This document shows, piece after piece, positions 26,392-35,030 of a stretch of 64,000 bases of DNA (the first letter of the stretch is position 1; every line of letters begins with the position of its first letter). The translations under genes and the position numbers were made by a program. A model generated the notes under the pieces. That model was not told the DNA's origin. It saw only the letters and a program-made list of their open reading frames with translations, and searched no databases. This stretch comes from Variovorax flavidus (lineage in GTDB: Bacteria > Pseudomonadota > Gammaproteobacteria > Burkholderiales > Burkholderiaceae_C): contig NZ_JASZYE010000003.1 of NCBI RefSeq assembly GCF_030317145.1, positions 620,001 to 684,000 on the forward strand. The letters are read 5' to 3'.

Positions 26392-27851
26392 GGGCGAGCG
26401 GACTGAAGCGACGTGCGCTGCTACAGGGCGGCAGCATTGCTCTGCTGCTGGGCGTCCACGAGATTGCGCAGGGCGCGACCATCGTGGCGGTCCGCGTGTG
26501 GCCCGCCTCCGACTACACGCGCGTCACCATCGAATCGGATGGCCGGCTGAATTCGCAGCAACTCGTGGTCGGCAGCCCACCGCGGCTGGCGGTGGACATC
26601 AACGGCATCGACCTCAATCCCGCGTTGCGCGAGCTGGTCGGCAAGATCAAGCCCGACGATCCCTACATCAACGGCCTGCGCGTCGGCCAGTTCGCTCCCG
26701 GCGTCGTGCGCATCGTCTTCGACCTCAAGCAGGCGGTGGCGCCTCAGGTGTTCTCGCTGGCACCGGTCGCCGCGTACAAGGACCGGCTCGTGCTGGACCT
26801 CTATCCGCAACAAGCCGCCGATCCGCTCGAGTCGCTGATCGCCGAGCGCCTGCGCGACGCGCCGAAAACCGCGGTGGCTGGCGCCGCGCCTCCTCCTTCC
26901 GGCGACACGCCCACGCCATCACGATCGGGCGGCGAGGCTGCCGATCCGCTGGGCGAGCTGATGGCGCAGCAATCTGCGCGCGCGACGCCGCCGGTGTCAG
27001 TCACGCAGGCCAATCGCCCGTCAGCGCCGGTCGGCCCTCTGCCCATTCCCATGCCGCCACCGGCAGTCAGCGCGCCGCCTCCACCGGTCACCACCGGGCG
27101 CGGCATCGCCACGGCGAGCCAGACCGACCGCATCATCATCGTCGCGCTGGACCCGGGCCACGGCGGCGAGGACCCCGGCGCCATGGGGCCGAATGGCACG
27201 CGCGAGAAGGACATCGTCCTGCAGATCGCCCACCGGCTGCGCGAACGCATCAATGCGAGCAGCGTCAACGGCAACCCCATGCGCGCCTATCTGACGCGCG
27301 ACGCAGATTTCTTCGTGCCGCTCGGCGTGCGCGTGCAAAAGGCGCGCCGCGTGCAGGCCGACCTGTTCGTGAGCATCCATGCGGACGCGTTCACGACGCC
27401 CGAAGCACGAGGCGCGAGCGTGTTCGCCCTGAGCCAGGGTGGCGCATCGAGCAGTGCGGCACGTTGGCTCGCCAACAAGGAAAACCAGGCCGACAAGGTC
27501 GGCGGCGTGAACGTGGGCAATCACGAGGCGCAGGTGCAACGCGCACTGCTCGACATGAGCACCACCGCGCAGATCAACGACAGCCTCAAGCTGGGCGGCG
27601 CGATGCTGGGCGAGATCCGCAGCATTGGTGCACGACTGCACAAGGCGCAGGTCGAACAGGCCGGCTTCGCGGTGCTCAAGGCGCCGGACATCCCGAGCGT
27701 GCTGGTCGAGACCGCGTTCATCAGCAATCCCGAGGAAGAGGCCAAGCTGCGCAGCACGGCCTATCAGGAAGACTTGGCGGACGCGCTGATGCGGGGGATT
27801 CAGCGCTACTTTGCGCAGAACCCGCCGCTGGCGCGCAGCCGCCAGTTGTAG
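26388..27851 (+). CDS. amiC: N-acetylmuramoyl-L-alanine amidase (AmiC-like)
   Basis: A periplasmic zinc amidase that splits septal peptidoglycan during daughter-cell separation. It is 487 residues. The twin-arginine signal peptide (LKRRALLQGG) matches E. coli AmiC export. An AMIN domain (31-145) directs it to the division site, a Pro-rich linker spans about 160-245, and an Amidase_3 domain closes the protein. Zinc ligands are H258 in DPGHGGED, a Glu in TREKD and H331 in SIHAD; the catalytic Glu is in LVETAFISN. It is coupled to tsaE by a 4-nt overlap. Confidence 0.93.
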   Translation: MRASGLKRRALLQGGSIALLLGVHEIAQGATIVAVRVWPASDYTRVTIESDGRLNSQQLVVGSPPRLAVDINGIDLNPALRELVGKIKPDDPYINGLRVGQFAPGVVRIVFDLKQAVAPQVFSLAPVAAYKDRLVLDLYPQQAADPLESLIAERLRDAPKTAVAGAAPPPSGDTPTPSRSGGEAADPLGELMAQQSARATPPVSVTQANRPSAPVGPLPIPMPPPAVSAPPPPVTTGRGIATASQTDRIIIVALDPGHGGEDPGAMGPNGTREKDIVLQIAHRLRERINASSVNGNPMRAYLTRDADFFVPLGVRVQKARRVQADLFVSIHADAFTTPEARGASVFALSQGGASSSAARWLANKENQADKVGGVNVGNHEAQVQRALLDMSTTAQINDSLKLGGAMLGEIRSIGARLHKAQVEQAGFAVLKAPDIPSVLVETAFISNPEEEAKLRSTAYQEDLADALMRGIQRYFAQNPPLARSRQL

Positions 27852-27894
27852 TTCCGCGCGCCGATGGCCGCGGGGCCCACTCCGGCTGGATTGA

Positions 27895-28317
27895 TCACAG
27901 CTTGTAGGTCGACAACAGGATGCTCGTCTCGCTGTTCGATATCCCCGGGATCGAACGGATGGCCGTGAGCACCCGGTCGAAGGCCTCGAGCGTGTCGGCT
28001 CGCAACTCCGCCATCAGGTCCCAGCGCCCGTTCGTGGTGTGGAGGGTCACGACATTGGCGTGACCCCGCAGCGCGCGTCGAACCTCGGCGCCATGCGGCC
28101 CGTCGACCTCGATGCTCATCATGGCGCGGATGCGATGGGGCTCCGCATCCGGCCGAAGTCGCACGGTGTAGCCGACGATGGTTCCGTCGCTCTCCAGCTT
28201 GCTGATCCGGTTCTGCACGGTGGCGCGCGCCACGCGGAGCTTCTCCGCCAGCGCGACCACGGACATGCGGGCGTCGTCGCGCAGCAGGGCGATGAGTTGG
28301 CGGTCGGTGTCGTCCAT
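27895..28317 (-). CDS. Lrp/AsnC-family transcriptional regulator
   Basis: A 140-residue regulator with an N-terminal winged helix-turn-helix (MDDTDRQLIALL to about residue 55: VVALAEKLRVARATVQNRI, then GTIVGYTV) and a C-terminal RAM effector domain (MMSIEVDG to the end). Lrp proteins sense amino acids. It diverges from ctlX across 148 bp that contain two palindromes, so ctlX is its most likely target. The start is the ATG at 28317; the upstream extension is unlike the family. Confidence 0.9.
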   Translation of the reverse strand: MDDTDRQLIALLRDDARMSVVALAEKLRVARATVQNRISKLESDGTIVGYTVRLRPDAEPHRIRAMMSIEVDGPHGAEVRRALRGHANVVTLHTTNGRWDLMAELRADTLEAFDRVLTAIRSIPGISNSETSILLSTYKL

Positions 28318-28363
28318 GGAATTGTCATTTTGCAATCTTCGATCGACACAATGCAAGCATCGA

Positions 28364-28391
28364 TGTCATTTATGACAAGTTGAACGGTTCA
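28364..28391. promoter_or_regulatory. Two palindromes in the Lrp/ctlX divergent region
   Basis: TGTCATTTATGACA (28364-28377) and TGAACGGTTCA (28381-28391) are perfect inverted repeats three bases apart. They lie between the divergent regulator and ctlX genes. They are good candidates for Lrp-type operator sites, and the second covers a possible -35 TTGAAC. Confidence 0.45.
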
Positions 28392-28465
28392 CTTTGGCAC
28401 CTCCGGCTGAAACAATGGATCCATCACCCCCCAGCCAGCGGTGCAGTCTTCAGGAGAACCCAACC

Positions 28466-29407
28466 ATGTCGCGTTTCCTCTCGATTCAAGCCCCTTCCGC
28501 GGTCGTCATGATCCGGCCGCATGGCTTCACGCCCAACCCGGAGACGGCAGCGGACAACGCATTCCAGAGCCGGGCGGAGCAGGAATCCGCACAGGCCATC
28601 GCCCGCTCTGCATACCGCGAAGTGACTGCTGCCGCAGAACGCCTGGAAGCCGAAGGCGTGCGGATGCATCTCTTCGAGGATCGCGGCGAGCGCGATACCC
28701 CGGATTCGGTCTTCCCCAACAACTGGTTCTCCACACATCCGGGCGGCCATGTGGCGCTCTACCCGATGTACTGCGAGAACCGTCGCCGCGAGCGCCGCCC
28801 GGAGGTCATCGAGATGCTCAAGTCCGAGTACCGCGTGCAGGAGGTCATCGACTATTCCGGGCTGGAGCATGACGGCCTCTTCCTAGAAGGAACCGGTGCG
28901 ATGGTGTTCGACCACATGGCGCGCGTCGCCTACGTGGCGCGCTCGCATCGTGCGGACCCCGTGGCCCTGGAGCGCTTCAGCACGCATTTCAACTTCGAGC
29001 CGATGGTGTTCGACTCGGCCGATCCGAGCGGCCGGCCGGTTTATCACACCAATGTGCTGATGTGCGTCGCGACCGAGTTCGCGATGGTGGGTCTTGACCT
29101 GATCTCCGACAGCCGGCGCGCAATCGAAGTGCGTGCACGCCTGGAAGAATCGGGACGCGACGTCATTGCACTGGACGCACGGCAGATCGCCAATTTCGCA
29201 GGCAATGCGATCGAGCTGTCCGGTCGCGACGGCCGCATCCTTGCGCTCTCGCAGCGCGCGTTCGACAGCCTCACGGCGCAGCAAAAGGCAGTCATCGAGC
29301 GCTCCGCGCGGCTGGTTCCGCTCGCGGTGCCCACCATCGAGATGGCGGGCGGATCGGTGCGCTGCATGATCGCGGGCATTCATCTTTCGCGCAGGCGTCC
29401 GACCTGA
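28466..29407 (+). CDS. ctlX: Citrulline/arginine-deiminase-related hydrolase (CtlX-like)
   Basis: A 313-residue amidinotransferase-fold enzyme of the type annotated as citrulline utilisation hydrolase CtlX. Fold and catalytic-type motifs are visible: PDSVFPNNWFSTH near residue 73, LEGTGAMVFDH, VYHTNVLMCVA (histidine) and the terminal cysteine in GGSVRCMIAG. Members act on amidino or ureido groups of arginine or citrulline-like substrates; the exact substrate is inferred. AGGAGAA precedes the ATG. The divergent Lrp regulator fits amino-acid-responsive control. Confidence 0.8.
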   Translation: MSRFLSIQAPSAVVMIRPHGFTPNPETAADNAFQSRAEQESAQAIARSAYREVTAAAERLEAEGVRMHLFEDRGERDTPDSVFPNNWFSTHPGGHVALYPMYCENRRRERRPEVIEMLKSEYRVQEVIDYSGLEHDGLFLEGTGAMVFDHMARVAYVARSHRADPVALERFSTHFNFEPMVFDSADPSGRPVYHTNVLMCVATEFAMVGLDLISDSRRAIEVRARLEESGRDVIALDARQIANFAGNAIELSGRDGRILALSQRAFDSLTAQQKAVIERSARLVPLAVPTIEMAGGSVRCMIAGIHLSRRRPT

Positions 29408-29550
29408 GCAGGTTCTGGTCGTGCACTGCAGGTCGCCGCAGTCGCGCAAGGTGCGACCACCCTTTCGGGCAATACACCGGGGCCGTCTCCTACATGTCGG
29501 CAAAGGGTTCTCCAGAGAATGAATTCACCAATCACTGAAAGGTGGACATC

Positions 29551-29832
29551 ATGAAGACGAGACTCTGGATTTCCGCAGCAGCAGCTGCTTGCGTTCTCAC
29601 ATTGGCCGGCTGCGCAGGTGGCCCCAATCAGCAACTCGGCACTGCCGGTGGCGCAGTGGGTGGCGCGCTGATCGGCAACGCGGTCGGCGGCAACACCGCC
29701 AGTACCGTGGGCGGGGCAGCCATCGGTGGCCTGATCGGCAACCAGGTTGGGCGCAGCGCGGATGAGCGCAACTACCAACGCAACTACTACCCCAACAACA
29801 CCTACTACCCGAACAACGGTCCGCGATATTGA
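29551..29832 (+). CDS. Glycine-zipper lipoprotein
   Basis: A 93-residue lipoprotein with lipobox LAGC and a long glycine zipper (GTAGGAVGGALIGNAVGG, then VGGAAIGGLIGNQVG). The C-terminal tail is rich in Asn, Tyr and Pro with a repeated NTYYPNN/RNYYPNN motif. It probably sits in the outer membrane. The start is the ATG at 29551, with AAGGTGG at good spacing, rather than the GTG at 29542. A terminator follows closely. Confidence 0.82.
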   Translation: MKTRLWISAAAAACVLTLAGCAGGPNQQLGTAGGAVGGALIGNAVGGNTASTVGGAAIGGLIGNQVGRSADERNYQRNYYPNNTYYPNNGPRY

Positions 29833-29849
29833 GACCGTGCAAAGCAGAG

Positions 29850-29873
29850 AGCGCGCCTTCGGGCGCGCTTTTT
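29850..29873 (+). terminator. Intrinsic terminator
   Basis: The hairpin AGCGCGCC-TTCG-GGCGCGCT is followed by TTTTC. It lies 18 nt after the glycine-zipper lipoprotein gene. Confidence 0.88.
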
Positions 29874-29892
29874 CGTGGCGGCCGCGTGACCG

Positions 29893-29898
29893 TATAAA
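29893..29898 (+). promoter_or_regulatory. Candidate -10 element (TATAAA)
   Basis: TATAAA stands 6 nt before the ATG at 29905, just after the terminator of the preceding gene. No Shine-Dalgarno is present, so the transcript may be leaderless. Confidence 0.4.
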
Positions 29899-29904
29899 CG
29901 CGGG

Positions 29905-31266
29905 ATGAGACAAAACATCCTTCGATCCTTCGTTGCCGCCGGAGCCTTCGTGCTGAGCGCGTGCAGCACGATCCCCAACGACAAGCCGGCCCCGAAAGTC
30001 GCAGGCGCCTCACCCGTCACGGCGCCTTGCCCCCAGGGCCTTCCCGCCGATACGCGTTGCTACAGCGGGCAAGACAGCGCTGGCGCCTTCTATTGGATTG
30101 CCATTCCTGCCAACTGGAACCGGGTGCTCGTGATGCACGCGCACGGCGGACCCGAGTTGGGCGCGCCGTCCATGGCGCGCGCCACCGAAGACCTGCAGCG
30201 ATGGGCCGTCACCGTGAAAGCCGGCTACGCATGGGCAGGATCAACCTATCGGCGCGGCGGCTACGGGGTCACGATGGCCGCCGAAGACACCGAGCGCCTG
30301 CGTGCCTTGTTCGTCCAGGCCTTCGGCGCACCGCGGCGCACCTTGTTGCACGGACAGAGCTACGGTGCTGGCGTAGCCGCGAAGGCCGCCGAGCTGTACG
30401 CGACCGTCGACGGGCGCAAGGGGCCGTACGACGGATTGCTCCTTACCAGTGGCGTGGTCGGCGGCGGCACGCAAGCCTATGACTACCGGCTGGACCTGCG
30501 CGTGGTCTACCAGTACGTGTGCAAGAACCATCCGCTGCCCAGCGAGCCTGCATATCCGCTCTGGCAGGGACTTCCGCGCGAATCGACCCTCACGTCCGCG
30601 GAACTGCTGCAGCGCATCGACGCCTGCACCGGCGTGCGCAAGTCCCCGATGGACCGCACAGCGCAACAGCGCGCAAATCTCGCGACACTGCTGGACACCA
30701 TTCGCATCCCCGAACGTTCGCTCGTCGGCAACATGAACTGGGCGACCTTTCTGTTTCGCGACGTGGTGCAGGAGCGCCTCGACGGCGGCAACCCCTTCGG
30801 CAACATCGGCGTGAAGTACAGCGGCTCGCGCGACGACGCTGCGCTCAATGCCGGCGTTCAGCGCTACCCAGCCGATCCTGCCGCAGTGAGCAAGCTGGCC
30901 GCCGATAGCAACCCGACGGGCCGCGTGAACGTGCCGACGCTCGGCCTCCACGCCATCGACGACCCGACGGCCTTCGTCGAACTCGAATCGGTCTACCGAG
31001 ATGTACGCGAGCGCGCTGGCACGGCGGACTTGCTGGTGCAGACCTTCAGCCGCGAATCCGAACACAGCTACCTGAGCGATGCCGAATACCCGACGCTGTT
31101 CGCCGCCCTCCTGGAGTGGATCGACAACGGCCGCAAGCCGACACCGGAAGGCATCGCCGCGCGCTGCAAGGACATCGAAGCACGCTTTGGCGGTGGCTGC
31201 CATTTCGATCCCACCTATGTTCCGCGACCGCTGGCAGCGCGCGTGCCGCCCCGGCAGAGGCCGTAG
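29905..31266 (+). CDS. Alpha/beta-hydrolase lipoprotein, substrate unknown
   Basis: A 453-residue lipoprotein: signal peptide with lipobox LSAC and C20, then an alpha/beta-hydrolase domain. The nucleophile elbow is HGQSYGAG with S152. A preceding MHAHGGPELG loop may form the oxyanion hole, and a late histidine in SEHSYLS could complete the triad, with the acid possibly in LHAIDDPT. The central insert with paired cysteines (DACTGVRKS) is unusual. Esterase or peptidase activity is likely, but the substrate cannot be named. Confidence 0.78.
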   Translation: MRQNILRSFVAAGAFVLSACSTIPNDKPAPKVAGASPVTAPCPQGLPADTRCYSGQDSAGAFYWIAIPANWNRVLVMHAHGGPELGAPSMARATEDLQRWAVTVKAGYAWAGSTYRRGGYGVTMAAEDTERLRALFVQAFGAPRRTLLHGQSYGAGVAAKAAELYATVDGRKGPYDGLLLTSGVVGGGTQAYDYRLDLRVVYQYVCKNHPLPSEPAYPLWQGLPRESTLTSAELLQRIDACTGVRKSPMDRTAQQRANLATLLDTIRIPERSLVGNMNWATFLFRDVVQERLDGGNPFGNIGVKYSGSRDDAALNAGVQRYPADPAAVSKLAADSNPTGRVNVPTLGLHAIDDPTAFVELESVYRDVRERAGTADLLVQTFSRESEHSYLSDAEYPTLFAALLEWIDNGRKPTPEGIAARCKDIEARFGGGCHFDPTYVPRPLAARVPPRQRP

Positions 31267-31279
31267 CCTGGACGACGAC

Positions 31280-31927
31280 TCAGTGCGCCGACGAGGCGCC
31301 GCGTGCGCGCCAGGCGCCGTAGATCGCGATCAGCCCCGGCACCAGGATCAGCGCCCAGATGATCTTCTCGAGATGTTCCTTCACGAGCGGAAGATTGCCG
31401 AAGAAGTAGCCGGCGGTGCAGATCCCGACCACCCACAGCAGCGCACCCACGATGTTGAAGAGCGTGAACTTGCCCCGGTTCATCGCAGCCACGCCCGCCA
31501 CGAAAGGCGCGAAGGTGCGGATGAACGGCATGAAGCGCGCCAGGATGATGGTGACGCCGCCGAAGCGCTCATAGAACGCGTGGGCCTGGTCGAAGGCCTT
31601 GCGGTTGAAGAAGCGCGAACTCTCCCACTTGAAAACCTTGGGCCCGAAATAGCGCCCGATGCTGAAGTTGCACTGGTCACCCAGGATCGCCGCGACCAGC
31701 AGGATCGGCACTGCCAGCCCGAAACTCATGAGTCCGGCTCCGCACAGCGCGCCGACGATGAACAGCAGCGAATCGCCTGGCAGGAACGGCATGACCACCA
31801 GCCCGGTCTCGACGAACACTATCAGGAACAACAGCCCGTACACCCACGGCCCATAGGCGATGACGAAGGCTTCGAGGTGTTTATCGACATGCAGGATGAA
31901 GTCGATGAGAAAGCTGATGATTTCCAT
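31280..31927 (-). CDS. DedA-family membrane protein
   Basis: A 215-residue inner-membrane protein of the DedA/SNARE-associated family, which includes proteins implicated in undecaprenyl phosphate recycling and membrane homeostasis. Family motifs are present: FVETGLVVMPFLPGDSLLFIVGAL, GDQCNFSIGRYFGPKVF and the functional FARFMPFIRTFAPFVAGVAAM-type segment here written RFMPFIRTFAPF. The ATG at 31927 is chosen because CATAAT lies 7 nt upstream of it and the alternative ATG at 31936 overlaps that hexamer. It diverges from mutL. Confidence 0.9.
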   Translation of the reverse strand: MEIISFLIDFILHVDKHLEAFVIAYGPWVYGLLFLIVFVETGLVVMPFLPGDSLLFIVGALCGAGLMSFGLAVPILLVAAILGDQCNFSIGRYFGPKVFKWESSRFFNRKAFDQAHAFYERFGGVTIILARFMPFIRTFAPFVAGVAAMNRGKFTLFNIVGALLWVVGICTAGYFFGNLPLVKEHLEKIIWALILVPGLIAIYGAWRARGASSAH

Positions 31928-31946
31928 GGCGCGCATTATGGCGACA

Positions 31947-31970
31947 GGGGCGCAAGCCCCCTTCTAGAAT
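31947..31970 (+). promoter_or_regulatory. Palindrome plus -10 element in the dedA/mutL divergent promoter
   Basis: GGGGCGCAAGCCCC (31947-31960) is followed after exactly four bases by TAGAAT (31965-31970), which lies 6 nt before the mutL GTG. The palindrome-to-hexamer spacing is identical to that before pyrG. Confidence 0.5.
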
Positions 31971-31976
31971 GTTCGG

Positions 31977-33836
31977 GTGAGTGCCCTTCCCTCTTCCATC
32001 GATCCGGCAGCGCGCCGCCCCATCCGCGAGCTTCCTGACGAACTCATCAGCCAGATCGCGGCTGGCGAAGTGGTGGAGCGGCCCGCTTCCGTGGTGCGCG
32101 AACTGCTCGACAACGCCCTCGATGCCGGCGCGCGCCAGATCACGGTGCGGCTCTCCGCCGGCGGCGTGCGTCTCATCTCGGTCGAGGACGACGGGCAAGG
32201 ATTGCCACGCGACGAACTTCCTCTGGCCCTGCGCCGCCATGCCACCAGCAAGATCGCCAGCCTCAACGACCTGGAGACCGTCGGCACGATGGGTTTTCGC
32301 GGCGAGGCGCTCGCGGCCATCAATGCCATCGCGGAGCTGAGCATCCTCTCGCGCTTCGCCGGCGCCGACAGTGCCTTCATGCTCGATGGCCGCACCGGCG
32401 AATTGCGCCCCGTGGCCCGCGCGACCGGCACCAGCGTCGAAGTGCGCGAACTCTTCTTCGCGACACCCGCGCGCCGCAAGTTCCTGAAGACCGACGCGAC
32501 CGAACTGGCGCATTGCATCGAGTCGGTGCGTCGCCACGCCCTGGCCCGGCCCGAGGTCGGCTTCTCGATCTGGCATGAAGGCAAGCTGGTCGAGCAGTGG
32601 CGCGCCGCCACCACGCGAGATCAGCGGCTCGCCGACACGCTCGGCGACGACTTCGTCACGCACAGCGTCGCGGTCGAACACGTCCACGGCCCGGTGCGCG
32701 TGACCGGCCGGGCCGGCATTCCCGATGCGGCGCGATCGCGGGCCGACCAGCAGTTCTTCTACGTCAACGGCCGCTTCGTGCGCGACAAGGTGCTCGCGCA
32801 CGCCGTTCGCAGCGCCTACGAAGACGTCCTGCACGGCCAGCGGCAGCCGGTCTATGCGCTGTATCTCGAGATCGATCCCGCACGGGTCGACGTCAACGTG
32901 CATCCGACCAAGATCGAAGTTCGATTCCGCGATGGACGCGAGGTGCATCAGGCGGTCCGCCACGCCATCGAGGATGCCCTGGCGGCACCGCGCGCCGGCG
33001 ACGCCACGAGCGCACCGGCCGAACCGTTCTTCAAGCCGCGCCCGCTGCCAGCCTCGGCTTCGTGGACGCAACCCGCCATGCCGTTTGCCGCGGAGCGCGG
33101 CATCGGCGATGCCGCTGCCATGTGGCCCGCCTATCGGCAGGAAAAGCCCGCAGAGAGCCCGGTGGTCGCCAGCACGCCTTGGGTGGCCCCTGCGGAGCCG
33201 CAGCCCTTCTCGCCCGCTGCACGGCCGGAACCGAGCCCCGCCGAATCCGAAGCCTGGCCTCTCGGACGCGCACTCGCGCAACTGCAGGGCATCTACATCC
33301 TGGCCGAGAACACCCAGGGCCTGGTGATCGTGGACATGCATGCGGCGCACGAGCGCATCGTGTACGAGCGCCTCAAGACCCAGTTGGACGGTGCTTCGAT
33401 CACCAGCCAGCCGCTGCTGATCCCCGCCACCTTCGCCGCCACGCCTCAGGAAGTGGCGACGGCCGAGGCCTGCGCCGCCGTGTTGCCGTCGCTCGGCCTC
33501 GAAATCATGCCGTTTTCGCCACGCACGCTGGCCGTGCGCGCCGTGCCCGGCACGTTGGCCGACGGCGACCCGGTCGAGCTCGCGCGCAGCGTGCTCGCCG
33601 AACTCGCCCTCCACGACGCCAGCACCGTCGTGCAGCGCGCACAGAACGAACTGCTCTCCACCATGGCCTGCCACGGCGCGGTGCGGGCCAACCGCAAGCT
33701 CACGCTCGACGAAATGAACGCATTGCTGCGCCAGATGGAGGCGACCGAGCGCTCGGACCAGTGCAACCACGGTCGGCCGACATGGCGCCAGCTCTCGGTG
33801 CGCGAGCTCGACTCGCTGTTCATGCGCGGGCGATAG
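31977..33836 (+). CDS. mutL: DNA mismatch repair protein MutL
   Basis: Links MutS mismatch recognition to strand incision. The 619 residues start at a GTG with no Shine-Dalgarno. The N-terminal GHKL ATPase has ELISQIAAGEVVERPASVVRE, the DDGQGL motif and GFRGEALAAI. A Pro/Ala-rich linker covers about 330-430. The C-terminal domain carries the metal-dependent endonuclease motifs: DMHAAHERIVYE from D453, ACHGAVRAN at C565 and QCNHGRP at C596. This is the nicking type of MutL expected where MutH is absent. Confidence 0.95.
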   Translation: MSALPSSIDPAARRPIRELPDELISQIAAGEVVERPASVVRELLDNALDAGARQITVRLSAGGVRLISVEDDGQGLPRDELPLALRRHATSKIASLNDLETVGTMGFRGEALAAINAIAELSILSRFAGADSAFMLDGRTGELRPVARATGTSVEVRELFFATPARRKFLKTDATELAHCIESVRRHALARPEVGFSIWHEGKLVEQWRAATTRDQRLADTLGDDFVTHSVAVEHVHGPVRVTGRAGIPDAARSRADQQFFYVNGRFVRDKVLAHAVRSAYEDVLHGQRQPVYALYLEIDPARVDVNVHPTKIEVRFRDGREVHQAVRHAIEDALAAPRAGDATSAPAEPFFKPRPLPASASWTQPAMPFAAERGIGDAAAMWPAYRQEKPAESPVVASTPWVAPAEPQPFSPAARPEPSPAESEAWPLGRALAQLQGIYILAENTQGLVIVDMHAAHERIVYERLKTQLDGASITSQPLLIPATFAATPQEVATAEACAAVLPSLGLEIMPFSPRTLAVRAVPGTLADGDPVELARSVLAELALHDASTVVQRAQNELLSTMACHGAVRANRKLTLDEMNALLRQMEATERSDQCNHGRPTWRQLSVRELDSLFMRGR

Positions 33837-34028
33837 GCCAGAACTTTCCTTCGCTTACAAACTGCCGCCCGAGGCGCTTTCTCCGGCTGCAGGCCGCGAA
33901 ATTCGGCACATTTGGCAGTGGTTGAGCCCTGAACCGAGGGTTTTCATGGGTCATCGCGCGACCGGGCACGCGCGTTGCATGAGGTCTTTCGTTGAACTTT
34001 CCGGCCTCCCGCCTGTCCTTCAGCCTTC

Positions 34029-34985
34029 ATGAAATCCTGGACCCTCTTCGCATCCGCCACCGCCCTGGTCGCCCTGCTGGCGGGCGGTTGTTCCACCCTC
34101 GACGAGCGCCAGCGCGAGTGGATCTTCCAACCCAGCGACCGAAGCTGGGGCAATTCGGAAGCCATGAGCCAGGGAATGGACGACGTCTGGATCGATTTCA
34201 AGTCATCGCTCACCGGCGAGCCTGCGCAGCTGCACGGCCTGTGGCTCGGCGGGGCGCCTGAATCACCCGATACGCCCGTTCTGCTTTACCTGCACGGTGC
34301 GCGCTACAACGTGGCCGGCTCCGCACCAAGAATGCGCCGAATGCACGAATTGGGCTTCGCGGTGCTGGCGATCGACTACCGAGGTTTCGGCAAGAGTTCC
34401 AAGGGCTTGCCCTCGGAAGATTCCGCCCGCGAAGATGCGTATGCCGCATGGACCTGGCTGGCGGCGAAGCACCCCAGGCAACCGCGTTACATCTTCGGCC
34501 ATTCGCTTGGCGGCGCGATCGGGATCGACCTGGCCTCCCGCGTGAACGACGAGAGCGGCACCATCGTCGAAAGCACCTTCACGTCGATCGCGGACGTCGT
34601 GAGCAGCTTCAAGTGGGGCTGGCTGCCCTTCGGCCCCTTCATCACTCAACGCTTCGAGGCGATCAGCAAGGTCAAGGACATCGGCGCGCCGCTGCTGGTG
34701 GTGCATGGAGCGGCGGACAGCCTGATCAACCCGACGCTGGGCCGCAAGCTGTATGACGCGGCGACCGTGCCCAAGCTGTTCGTGCTCGTCGAAGGCGGCT
34801 CGCATCACAACGCCAACTCGATCGGGCAGGTGCAGTACCGTGCGGCCCTCTCGCAGCTCTTTCGCATGAAGGAGCCGCCCACCGAGATGGCTGCGGGGGC
34901 CGAAACGGCGGCTGCGCCTCCGTTGCCCGCGCTCCCGGACACCCCCGCGCGCCGCCAAGCCCGGTTGGCCGGACAGGCGATCTGA
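34029..34985 (+). CDS. Alpha/beta-hydrolase lipoprotein
   Basis: A 318-residue lipoprotein with lipobox AGGC and C21 and a compact alpha/beta-hydrolase domain of the BEM46/FrsA-like type. The nucleophile is S159 in FGHSLGGA, the acid is in HGAADSLINP and the histidine in EGGSHHNA. The substrate is unknown; many such proteins are serine esterases anchored at the membrane. A 192-bp gap separates it from mutL, and I see no clear element in that gap. A Pro/Ala-rich tail follows the domain. Confidence 0.82.
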   Translation: MKSWTLFASATALVALLAGGCSTLDERQREWIFQPSDRSWGNSEAMSQGMDDVWIDFKSSLTGEPAQLHGLWLGGAPESPDTPVLLYLHGARYNVAGSAPRMRRMHELGFAVLAIDYRGFGKSSKGLPSEDSAREDAYAAWTWLAAKHPRQPRYIFGHSLGGAIGIDLASRVNDESGTIVESTFTSIADVVSSFKWGWLPFGPFITQRFEAISKVKDIGAPLLVVHGAADSLINPTLGRKLYDAATVPKLFVLVEGGSHHNANSIGQVQYRAALSQLFRMKEPPTEMAAGAETAAAPPLPALPDTPARRQARLAGQAI

Positions 34986-35030
34986 CGCGGCTCGGGCGCT
35001 CCGCTCTCCGGCTTTGTTAACCTCGGGCGC

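Noticed and set aside
29408..29550. A gene in the 143-bp gap between ctlX and the glycine-zipper lipoprotein
   Set aside because: No frame with start, ribosome site and plausible composition is present; it probably only holds the lipoprotein promoter.
31881..33770. A 629-codon minus-strand frame opposite mutL
   Set aside because: It is a shadow of mutL: low-complexity composition, no motif and no sensible start region.
33837..34028. A regulatory element in the 192-bp gap after mutL
   Set aside because: I see no convincing hairpin, palindrome or promoter hexamer pair there.
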